Shown piece after piece: positions 57,472-64,000 of a stretch of 64,000 bases of DNA (position 1 is its first letter; each line of letters opens with the position of its first letter). The stretch comes from JAWLEP01 sp964553045 (GTDB taxonomy: Bacteria > Fermentibacterota > Fermentibacteria > Fermentibacterales > JCC-6), in contig CAZKJG010000001.1 of the NCBI GenBank assembly GCA_964553045.1, positions 124,001 through 188,000 on the forward strand, in the 5' to 3' direction. Made by a program: the position numbers and the translations under genes. The notes beneath the pieces are model-generated. The model was not told the DNA's origin. It saw nothing but the letters and a program-made list of their open reading frames with translations, and searched no databases.

Positions 57472-58770
57472 TCAGTCATCCTCGTCCACCCTTTCCAATA
57501 TCTCGGTCTCGTTCCTCAGATGCCTTTGAAGGGAGCATACCTCCCTTATCCGCTTCTCCGGCAGCTTCTCCTGCAGCTCGGGGCTGGCCAGCATGGCCTC
57601 CAGCATGCTCCGCCCGGACTCCATGGCCTCCATGGAGAGCCTCTGCACCAGAGCGTAGGCGTCTTCGCGGCCCATTCCCGCGTCCACCAAAGCCAGCATC
57701 ACCGACTGCGAGTAGAACCTGTCTCCCGCAGCCTTGAGGTTGCGGCGCACGGCCCTCTCGTCGATGGTCAGCCCCGATGCAAGATCTGCGCCCTTGCGCA
57801 GCGCGTACAGGGCCACTCCGCAGGCGTCGGGGAATACGAACCGCTCCGCCGAGGAATGGCTGATGTCGCGCTCGTGCCACAGCGCGGTATCCTCCAGGCC
57901 CACCATCAGGTACCCGCGCAGCAGCCGGGCCATTCCGCACAGTCTCTCGCTCACTATGGGATTGCGCTTGTGCGGCATGGCGCTGGACCCCTTCTGTCCG
58001 CCCCCAAAGCGCTCCTCGGCCTCGCCCACCTCCGTCCTCTGCAGGTGACGAACCTCCGTTGCGAAGCGCTCAAGGGCGGCGCCGATTGCGCACAGGGCGT
58101 ACAGGAAGGCCGCGTGGCGGTCCCGGGGAACCACCTGCGTGGAAACCGTCTCGTGTCCGATGCCCAGACGCCGGCATACGTACTCCTCCACACTGGGGTC
58201 GAGGTGCGCGTATGTTCCGACAGCCCCTGATATCTTGCCCCGGCAGGCCTCTTCCAGTCCTTCGTCCAGCCGCTTTCGGCAGCGGTCGGCCTCGGACAGG
58301 AAGCCGGCCATCTTCAGGGCCATGGTGGTGGGCTCGGCGTACATGCCGTGGGTCCTGCCCATGCAGGCCATTCCCCGGGTCCGTTCCACCAGGGCTGCAA
58401 GACTCCGGCGGTACTGCCGAAGGGCCTTCGATATCAGCCCCCCGGCGTCCCGTATCTGGGTGGCCAAGCAGGTGTCGAGTATGTCGCTGGAGGTCATTCC
58501 GTAGTGTATGTGGCGGGACTCTGGGCCCAGGCTCTCCGACACGCTGGTGAGGAAGGCTATCACGTCGTGCCGGACCCGGCTCTCCACCTCGTCGATCCTG
58601 CGAATGTCGAAGGAGGCCTTCTTCCGAATGAGCTCCAGGTCCTCGGGAGGAACCAGGCCCTGCTCCGCCCTGGCCTCCACCGCCAGCATCTCTATCTCCA
58701 GCCAGCGCCGAAAACGCGATTCCCGGGACCAGATCTCCGTCATCTCGGGAATTGCGTAGCGGTCTATCAC
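57472..58770 (-). CDS. purB: Adenylosuccinate lyase
   Basis: Cleaves SAICAR and adenylosuccinate in purine synthesis. The 432-residue protein has YAIPEMTEIWSRESRF at the start, HDVIAFLTSV, HYGMTSSDILDT, GRTHGMYAEPTTM with the catalytic His, and the superfamily signature SSAMPHKRNP, where the Ser loop holds the catalytic base. WHERDISHSSAERF is also typical. Start codon is GTG 58770. First gene of a nine-gene operon. Confidence 0.96.
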   Translation of the reverse strand: MIDRYAIPEMTEIWSRESRFRRWLEIEMLAVEARAEQGLVPPEDLELIRKKASFDIRRIDEVESRVRHDVIAFLTSVSESLGPESRHIHYGMTSSDILDTCLATQIRDAGGLISKALRQYRRSLAALVERTRGMACMGRTHGMYAEPTTMALKMAGFLSEADRCRKRLDEGLEEACRGKISGAVGTYAHLDPSVEEYVCRRLGIGHETVSTQVVPRDRHAAFLYALCAIGAALERFATEVRHLQRTEVGEAEERFGGGQKGSSAMPHKRNPIVSERLCGMARLLRGYLMVGLEDTALWHERDISHSSAERFVFPDACGVALYALRKGADLASGLTIDERAVRRNLKAAGDRFYSQSVMLALVDAGMGREDAYALVQRLSMEAMESGRSMLEAMLASPELQEKLPEKRIREVCSLQRHLRNETEILERVDEDD

Positions 58771-58823
58771 TCCGGTCCCCTCTCAGCCAGGCGGTCCAGC
58801 GGCCCCACCATTCCCACTGCCAA

Positions 58824-58852
58824 AGGATACCCCCAACTTGGCCATACTGCAA
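58824..58852 (-). promoter_or_regulatory. Promoter of the purB operon
   Basis: Minus strand -35 TTGCAG (58847-58852), 17-bp spacer, -10 TATCCT (58824-58829), 53 bases before the purB GTG. No PurR site or purine riboswitch fold was recognised in the short leader. Confidence 0.65.
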
Positions 58853-58860
58853 CGATGCGG

Positions 58861-59205
58861 CTAATCCGGAACCCCCAGGCTCTCGGTGAGCGGCTCGTAG
58901 ATCCAGGCGAACAGCGACTGGGAATCGTGGTAGACCTTGAGCCAGTCGCGGGATACGCCCATTACCTGCAGGGTGTCACCACTTCGCACCTGTCCCATCA
59001 CCGCGTAGCCGGTGCCGGGGCCGGCACGGAGGTTCACCACGCTGCCCCTAACCAGCACCTCCTCCCAGGGCGATTCCGTCTCCTCGACAACGACCGAGTC
59101 GGCGGGCGCCCCTTCGAAGGTATCCCTGGTGGAGCAGCCGGCCGAAGCCCCGACCAGCAGCACGGCAACGGAGATCTCTGTGGCCAGCAGGATGCCGGAG
59201 CGCAA
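58861..59205 (-). CDS. SH3-domain lipoprotein
   Basis: A 114-residue predicted lipoprotein: signal peptide with lipobox ASAGC (Cys24), an acidic linker (25-48) and a bacterial SH3 domain (about 50-108) with VRGSVVNLRAGPGTGYAVMGQVRSGD and WLKVYHD. Such domains bind cell-wall peptides. The start is a TTG (59205) with AGGAGGT six bases upstream, which overlaps the stop codon of the IspH fusion gene. Confidence 0.8.
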   Translation of the reverse strand: MRSGILLATEISVAVLLVGASAGCSTRDTFEGAPADSVVVEETESPWEEVLVRGSVVNLRAGPGTGYAVMGQVRSGDTLQVMGVSRDWLKVYHDSQSLFAWIYEPLTESLGVPD

Positions 59206-59214
59206 ATCGACCTC

Positions 59215-60930
59215 CTAGGAAAGAAGTGAAACGGCCAGGGTCGCCAGACCCGCCGCGAAAAGCGAACCATCGGTGGCGAAGCGGCTGCCCAACTCGGACG
59301 GGAAGGCCGACCGGCGCATGGCGCGGTATCCGGCCACCACCCACACCGGGGCCACCAGGAAGCCCAGGGCCCAGACGGGCAGCGTGCCCAGGGCAGCACC
59401 CGCGGCTATGGCCGCCGCCGACATCACGGCGCTTCCCGCGAGGAGCCTTACGCTCCAGGCCTCGCCCAGCTTCAGGGGAATGGTGTCCAGTCCCATCAGG
59501 GCGTCGCCCTGCAGGTCGACCAAGTCCACGAGCACCGAGCGGGCCAGGAACAGCCAGAACAGCGCCGCCGACCACAGCAGCACCGGGGTGATGCTGCCCC
59601 CGGCCGCAATCAGGCCGGGAAGCAGCCCCAGCAGTATCGACCAGGCCAGGGCGAACAGTATGTCCCTGGCCCCGGGCAGGGCCCGCAGGCCGCCTACCGG
59701 CAGGGTACCGCCCACCAGCGGCATGGAGTACAGCAGGAAGGCCAGCAGCGACACCGCCACCGCACCCACCCATATGGTACCGGCCATGGCCGCCAGCAGA
59801 AGCGCCGCGGCCAGGGAGGAGACGGCCACGATGATGTGCGCGCGACGGTGGGCGGCGATGTACTCCTGCCTGCGGTGGCAGGCCGCCGTGCAGACCCCGG
59901 TCTCCAGTATGGAGTTCATCAGGTGCATGGCGAACAGCACCAGGCTGGACGAGAGCACCGGCAGCAGCCAGCTGCCCCCGTCAAGCAGCCTCCAGCCGGC
60001 AAGGCCTATGAGCACCGCCGCCGGGGGCACATGTACGCTGCTGAACACCAGGTCACGAACCAGCCTGCGGACGAATCCCGTCCTGGCGCCCAGGCCCTGT
60101 ATCTCGTGCAGGCGCTCCCGTACCTTGCGTATGCTCCAGCTGGGGGTGGAGGCCCCGGCGGTGAGCAGGACGTCCTCGCATTCGGAGAGGGCCTCCTCGT
60201 CCAGCTCCGCGGCGGTCTCCACGTGGAATACCGGCAGGCCCTCCTCGAAGGCGATGGCGGCCAGCCTGCGGGTGTTGGCGCTGTTGCGGCCGCCCACCAC
60301 CACCACGCAGTCCACATTGCGGCAAAGCTGTCGGAGCTCCTGCTGCCTCTGGCGCGTGGAGCCGCAGATCGTGTTGGCGTGCTCCACCTCCCCGAAGCGC
60401 TCCCGCAGCCGGACCAGCGACCGCTCCCAGGCCTCGGTGTCCTGGGTGGTCTGCGACAGCAGGAAGGGCCTCTCCAGCTCCGGCAGGCGGTCCACGTCGT
60501 CGGGGCCGGATATCACGTGCGACCCGTCACCGGCGTAGGACCGGATGGCCCGCACCTCCTGGTGGCCCTCGTCTCCCAGTATGACCAGGTCGTAGCCGCG
60601 GCCGGCCATCCTGCGGGCCAGCTCCAGGGCCCGCTTCACCTTGGGACATGTCAGGTCACGCAGCCGTACCGGCAGCTCCTCCAAGCTCTCCTTCTCGTTT
60701 AGTGCAACCCCGTGGGTGCGCAGGAAAAGGGTGCCGCCGTCCATACGGCAGGGATCCTCGCAGATACCCACACCACGCTCGGCAAGCGCCTCGATCACCT
60801 GGGGGTTGTGCACCAGCTGGCCGTATACCATGTAGGGCCCCCGACCCCGCTTGATCTCGGCAAGAACGAGGTCCACCGCCCGCCGGACGCCCCAGCAGAA
60901 ACCCGCGGTCCTGGCCACCGTTACGCTCAA
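59215..60930 (-). CDS. ispH: IspH fused to a UbiA-like membrane domain
   Basis: A 571-residue two-domain protein. Residues 1-285 are a complete IspH (HMBPP reductase of the MEP pathway): Fe-S cysteines C12 (GFCWGV), C95 (LTCPKV), C189 (TICGST), His41, His73, His123 with Glu125 (GHQEV) and the SQTTQ motif. IspH makes IPP and DMAPP. Residues 290-571 are a seven- to eight-helix membrane region that resembles UbiA prenyltransferases: the second Asp-rich motif is intact (DLVDLQGDALMGLDTIPLKLG-like, near 469), the first is degenerate (N339 kept, the Asp residues replaced). So a prenyl transfer role is possible but doubtful. TTG 60930 is the start, after GGGGGGAG. Confidence 0.88.
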   Translation of the reverse strand: MSVTVARTAGFCWGVRRAVDLVLAEIKRGRGPYMVYGQLVHNPQVIEALAERGVGICEDPCRMDGGTLFLRTHGVALNEKESLEELPVRLRDLTCPKVKRALELARRMAGRGYDLVILGDEGHQEVRAIRSYAGDGSHVISGPDDVDRLPELERPFLLSQTTQDTEAWERSLVRLRERFGEVEHANTICGSTRQRQQELRQLCRNVDCVVVVGGRNSANTRRLAAIAFEEGLPVFHVETAAELDEEALSECEDVLLTAGASTPSWSIRKVRERLHEIQGLGARTGFVRRLVRDLVFSSVHVPPAAVLIGLAGWRLLDGGSWLLPVLSSSLVLFAMHLMNSILETGVCTAACHRRQEYIAAHRRAHIIVAVSSLAAALLLAAMAGTIWVGAVAVSLLAFLLYSMPLVGGTLPVGGLRALPGARDILFALAWSILLGLLPGLIAAGGSITPVLLWSAALFWLFLARSVLVDLVDLQGDALMGLDTIPLKLGEAWSVRLLAGSAVMSAAAIAAGAALGTLPVWALGFLVAPVWVVAGYRAMRRSAFPSELGSRFATDGSLFAAGLATLAVSLLS

Positions 60931-60972
60931 CGCACTCCCCCCGCCTCATATATGCCTGTTCTGGAAGGGCTA

Positions 60973-61001
60973 TGCCTAATCCGCAGCCGGCGGCAAGTCA
61001 A
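60973..61001 (-). promoter_or_regulatory. Candidate promoter of the ispH fusion gene
   Basis: Minus strand -35 TTGACT (60996-61001), 17-bp spacer, -10 TAGGCA (60973-60978), about 42 bases before the TTG start. Confidence 0.5.
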
Positions 61002-61013
61002 CTCCCGCAGGGG

Positions 61014-61646
61014 CTAGTAGAGCGCCTTGACCGACCCCCAGGTTGTACTCTCGAATCCCGGTGGGGGCTCTTCCGCCTGCACCCAGTAGTCGTTGGCAGT
61101 GGGTCCCTGTATAACCCAGGGCTCCCACACGACGAAGTCGTCGGAGTAGAAGGAGTGGTCGGCGTCGTTGGGGGTATTGTCTCCGAGTATGGACGGCCAT
61201 CCGCCGCTGGAGAGCTCGGTGTTGGCTATGAGCCAGAATTCGGGCTCGCACCAGATGGAGGGATAGTAGTAGTCGACCTCTACCGCACTGTAGTGTGTAG
61301 CCGTTGTCTGGGTCTGGTCGAGCAGTTCGGTGGGCCCTGTCTGCTCTCCGTTGTAGACCTCGAAGTACACCTCGGATGTGTCCCAGGGATAGGAGGAGTG
61401 ATGGTAGAACCACATCTCGGTCTGTCCGTGCTTCCAGTCCCAGGGAGTTCCGTAGAAGTCCTCGGTATTGAACCAGGTGCCCCTGTAGAGCCCCTCCCAG
61501 GACAGCCACCAGGCGGTTCCGTCGAAGTAGGTCAGGTTGTCGTCAGAGGGGGCGCTGCCCAGGGGATTGTGGAGTTTCACGTTGCCCGCGGAGAGAAATG
61601 CGGCCGCGAAAGGAATACAGAGGAGACTGCGCCAAGTAGCTCCCAT
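61014..61646 (-). CDS. Secreted protein of unknown family, paralogue B
   Basis: A 210-residue predicted exported protein; signal peptide 1-20. The mature part is very rich in Trp, Tyr, Asp and Ser, with no helices evident, and shares long stretches with the next gene: SAPSDDxLTYFDGTxWWL, GLYRGTWFN, DFYGT, MWFYHHxSYPWDTS, NTELSSGGWP, the DHSF-SDDF motif, VVWEPWVIQGPTANDYW and a final TTWGSVKALY. These look like beta strands of a jelly-roll-like fold, but no family is recognised. ATG 61646 has GGGGGAC upstream; ATG 61658 is an alternative. A promoter between the copies is not clear; a hairpin lies there. Confidence 0.75.
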   Translation of the reverse strand: MGATWRSLLCIPFAAAFLSAGNVKLHNPLGSAPSDDNLTYFDGTAWWLSWEGLYRGTWFNTEDFYGTPWDWKHGQTEMWFYHHSSYPWDTSEVYFEVYNGEQTGPTELLDQTQTTATHYSAVEVDYYYPSIWCEPEFWLIANTELSSGGWPSILGDNTPNDADHSFYSDDFVVWEPWVIQGPTANDYWVQAEEPPPGFESTTWGSVKALY

Positions 61647-61658
61647 TTTGTCCCCCAT

Positions 61659-61689
61659 AAGAAATGGGGCGCCGGCAAGCCGGCGCCCC
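61659..61689 (-). terminator. Intrinsic terminator after paralogue A
   Basis: Perfect 11-bp stem GGGGCGCCGGC/GCCGGCGCCCC (61666-61689, loop of two bases) followed on the minus strand by ATTTCTTAT. It starts 22 bases after the stop of the upstream paralogue and could end most of its transcripts before paralogue B. Confidence 0.8.
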
Positions 61690-61711
61690 ACTACTCGGTG
61701 CTCTTGTAGGC

Positions 61712-62332
61712 CTAGTAGAGAGTCTTGATGGATCCCCAGGTAGCATTGTCGAAGCTAGGGCTACCCTCGGCCTGGATCCAGTAATCGTTGGAGGTGGGGC
61801 CCTGGATTATCCACGGCTCCCAGACGATGAAGTCGTCGGAGAAGAAGGAGTGGTCGGTGTCGCCGGGAGAGTTGTCGCCGAGGATTGCAGGCCATCCGCC
61901 GCTGGAGAGCTCGGTGTTGGCCACGAGCCAGAAGTTGGCCTCTGTAGCGATAACCGGATCGTAGTCCAACTCAACCGCGCTGTAGTGCGTGGCGGTGACC
62001 ATGGTCTGGTCGAGCTGGTCCGTGGGACCCATCTGGTCGCCATTGTAGAGCTCGAAGTAGACATCGGAGGTGTCCCAGGGGTAGGAGGTGTGGTGGTAGA
62101 ACCACATCTCGCTCTGGTCAATCTCCATTTCTTCCGCAGTACCGTAAAAGTCTGCGCTGTTGAACCAGGTGCCTCTGTAGAGGCCACCCCAGGTGAGCCA
62201 CCAAGGTGTACCGTCGAAGTAGGTAAGATCGTCGTCCGAGGGGGCGCTTCCGCCGAGACCCTCGACCCTGGCCACGTCGGCTGCTAAGGCCGCTGCGGCG
62301 ACAAGAGCAAGAACAGCCAAAACCCTCATCAT
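61712..62332 (-). CDS. Secreted protein of unknown family, paralogue A
   Basis: A 206-residue exported protein with signal peptide MMRVLAVLALVAAAALA. Mature part starts about residue 19 and is similar over its whole length to paralogue B (roughly 60-65% by eye), differing most in the stretch after DFYG (AEEMEIDQSE) and at the very start. It is rich in aromatic residues and acidic, without cysteine. Own promoter and Shine-Dalgarno (AAAGGAG) present, so it is probably the more strongly expressed copy. No function can be given. Confidence 0.78.
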   Translation of the reverse strand: MMRVLAVLALVAAAALAADVARVEGLGGSAPSDDDLTYFDGTPWWLTWGGLYRGTWFNSADFYGTAEEMEIDQSEMWFYHHTSYPWDTSDVYFELYNGDQMGPTDQLDQTMVTATHYSAVELDYDPVIATEANFWLVANTELSSGGWPAILGDNSPGDTDHSFFSDDFIVWEPWIIQGPTSNDYWIQAEGSPSFDNATWGSIKTLY

Positions 62333-62370
62333 TCAGTTCTCCTTTCCTGAGTTTCCCCTTACTCGAAGCA

Positions 62371-62399
62371 AGTATGCCCCGGCCCCCATGGGGTGTCAA
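62371..62399 (-). promoter_or_regulatory. Promoter of paralogue A
   Basis: Minus strand -35 TTGACA (62394-62399), 17-bp spacer, -10 CATACT (62371-62376), 39 bases before the ATG. One of the best promoters in the window; the spacer holds the palindrome CCCCATGGGG. Confidence 0.75.
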
Positions 62400-62413
62400 C
62401 CCCTTATGCGTCC

Positions 62414-64000
62414 TTATCGGTACCCATTCTCATTCAGGATAATGCGCATTCTGTCACGGTATCTGGCCGCCGCCTCGAAGTCCAGCCTGTCGGCGGCCTC
62501 CATCATCATCCGCTCCAGCTTCTCAACCGCGCGTACCGGGTCGGCGGGGAGGTCCAGGCTCTCCTCGCCGCCGCGCGAGGCACTGCCGAATATGTCGGCT
62601 ATGCTGGTGCTCCTGAGCACCTCCTCGCGGGTCTTCGTTATGCCCCTGGGCTCTATGCCGTGGCTACGGTTGAACTCCAGCTGTATCTCCCTTCGGCGGG
62701 CGGTCTCCTCCATGGCCGAGCGCATGGATTCGGTGACCGTGTCCGCGTACAGCACGACGGTGCCGGCCATGTTCCGGGCCGCCCTTCCGGCGGTCTGTAT
62801 CAGACTGGTGCGGGAGCGCAGGAAACCCTCCTTGTCAGCGTCCAGTATGGCCACCAGCTCCACTTCCGGCAGGTCGAGGCCCTCGCGGAGGAGGTTAACT
62901 CCCACCAGCACGTCGAACTCAGCCAGTCGGAGCTCCCGCAGTATCGATACCCTCTCCAGGGCGTCTATCTCGCTGTGTATGTAACGCACCCGGAAGCCGG
63001 CGTCCGAGAGGTAGTCGGTGAGCTCCTCGGCCATCCTCTTGGTCAGGGTGGTGACCAGTACCCTTCCTCCGCCCTCCACGGCGCTTCTGGTCCTGTCTAT
63101 GAGATCGTCTATCTGGGTTCTGGCCGGGCTCACGGCTATCTCGGGGTCAACCAGACCGGTGGGCCGGACAATCTGCTCCGCCACCTGTCCGGAAACGTCC
63201 AGCTCGTACTTCGCGGGCGTGGCACTCATGCAGACCTTCTGGCCGGTGACCTCCACGAACTCCTCCAGGTAGAGGGGGCGGTTGTCGAGTGCGGAGGGAA
63301 GCCGGAATCCGTGCTCCACCAGGGTATCCTTGCGGGCGCGGTCCCCCCGGTACATGCCACGAATCTGCGGAATGGTCCGGTGGGACTCGTCCATGAAGAC
63401 CAGCATGTCATCGGGGAAGTAGTCGAGAAGGCAGGCGGGCCTCTCGCCCTGCTCCCGGCCGGAGAGGTGCCGGCTGTAGTTCTCTATGCCGGAGCAGTAC
63501 CCGGTCTCGGCCAGGAGTTCCAGGTCGTACCTGGTCCTGGACTCCAGCCTCTGTGCCTCCAGCAGCTTTCCATGGGCCCGGAGGTGAAGCAGCCGCTCTT
63601 GCAGCTCGGCCTCTATCCGGCCCATGGCCACGCTGAGGTCCCGGTCTCCGAGGACGAAGTGCTTGGCCGGGTATATGAGTACGCCGTCAAGGCGCTTCTG
63701 AACCTCTCCGGTCAGGTGGTCGATGACGGATACTGCATCCACCTCGTCCCCGAAGAACTCTATCCTGATCCCCCGATCGGAGTAGGCGGGCACTACGTCC
63801 AGCACGTCACCCCTGACCCGGAAGCGGCCCCGGGTCAGGGCAATGTCGTTGCGCTCGTACTGCATGGAGACCAGCTGCTCCATCAGCTCCGCCGGGGCCA
63901 TGCGGGCGCCGGCCTCCACCGGGGCGCAGATCGAGCGGAAGGTGCGGGGGTTGCCCAGCCCGTAGATGCAGCTCACCGAGGCCACCACTATCACGTCGCG
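62414..64000 (-). CDS. uvrB: Excinuclease ABC subunit B (5' part outside window)
   Basis: The C-terminal 528 residues of UvrB, the helicase-like subunit of nucleotide excision repair. Visible are VSCIYGLGNP, the DYFPDDMLVFMDESH (Walker B, DESH), MSATPAKYEL, RSAVEGGGRVLVTTLTKRMAEELT, VGVNLLREGLDLPEVELVAILDADKEG and QTAGRAARN motifs of the helicase core. It ends with a UVR domain (about 35 residues, EKLERMMMEAADRLDFEAAARYRD) that contacts UvrC. The Walker A and beta-hairpin lie beyond the window. It stops 15 bases before the promoter of paralogue A. Confidence 0.97.
   Translation of the reverse strand, partial: RDVIVVASVSCIYGLGNPRTFRSICAPVEAGARMAPAELMEQLVSMQYERNDIALTRGRFRVRGDVLDVVPAYSDRGIRIEFFGDEVDAVSVIDHLTGEVQKRLDGVLIYPAKHFVLGDRDLSVAMGRIEAELQERLLHLRAHGKLLEAQRLESRTRYDLELLAETGYCSGIENYSRHLSGREQGERPACLLDYFPDDMLVFMDESHRTIPQIRGMYRGDRARKDTLVEHGFRLPSALDNRPLYLEEFVEVTGQKVCMSATPAKYELDVSGQVAEQIVRPTGLVDPEIAVSPARTQIDDLIDRTRSAVEGGGRVLVTTLTKRMAEELTDYLSDAGFRVRYIHSEIDALERVSILRELRLAEFDVLVGVNLLREGLDLPEVELVAILDADKEGFLRSRTSLIQTAGRAARNMAGTVVLYADTVTESMRSAMEETARRREIQLEFNRSHGIEPRGITKTREEVLRSTSIADIFGSASRGGEESLDLPADPVRAVEKLERMMMEAADRLDFEAAARYRDRMRIILNENGYR

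Overview
The window is a 64 kb, GC-rich, densely packed piece of a Gram-negative bacterial chromosome; almost every gene is on the minus strand and most neighbours overlap by 1-16 bases (ATGA, GTGA or TGATG junctions). Meso-DAP type MurE, an OmpA-type outer-membrane protein, lipoproteins, exported proteins with FlgD-like or sorting-like C-termini, an Rnf complex and a selenocysteine insertion pair suggest an anaerobic member of the FCB/candidate-phylum radiation (Fermentibacterota- or Eisenbacteria-like). That placement is an inference from gene content only. A 100-N assembly gap lies inside a tandem repeat at 26.76 kb.

Layout. 1-11.5 kb: a division and cell-wall (dcw) operon mraZ-rsmH-ftsL-ftsI-murE-murF-murD-ftsW-murG-murC-ftsQ, driven by a promoter carrying three MraZ-type TGGGN boxes; mraY and murB are missing from their usual slots. 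11.6-16.8 kb: exopolysaccharide genes (BY-kinase/chain-length protein, SLBB export protein, two UDP-sugar dehydrogenases). 16.9-20.1 kb: selB-selA. 20.2-25.4 kb: rnfCDGEAB, encoding a membrane ferredoxin:NAD+ oxidoreductase. 25.7-26.6 kb: nrdR diverging from tRNA-His, tRNA-Lys and tRNA-Arg. 26.6-27.0 kb: a 54-bp tandem repeat array with the gap.

27.1-32 kb is an accessory patch: a Cys-rich lipoprotein, a small two-repeat protein and a decayed copy of it, a small Cys-rich protein, a class V aminotransferase, two PEBP-family proteins and an M20 peptidase. 32.1-47.4 kb is mostly envelope-related: a GH18 protein with a golvesin-like domain, a zinc-ribbon membrane protein, a SurA-like lipoprotein, PBP4, a DPM1-like glycosyltransferase, EF-P, AroQ, a TPR protein, a lipoprotein, a barrel/OmpA fusion and a subtilase. 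47.5-58.8 kb is one long operon read from a purB promoter: purB, GAF/degenerate GGDEF protein, purL, purQ, an unknown gene, radical SAM-DUF2344, rng, rplU, folD. 58.9-64 kb holds an SH3 lipoprotein, an IspH protein fused to a UbiA-like membrane domain, two tandem paralogous secreted proteins of unknown family, and the 3' part of uvrB.

Promoters that can be seen share a TTGNNN -35, a 16-18 bp spacer (mostly 17) and a TANNNT-like -10, so sigma-70-type transcription is well supported. Several genes appear to use TTG starts behind strong Shine-Dalgarno sequences. The most unusual items are the IspH-UbiA fusion, the barrel/PGF-pre-PGF/OmpA fusion, the decayed duplicate with compensating indels, the inverted-then-tandem repeat beside tRNA-Arg, and the dcw cluster without mraY.
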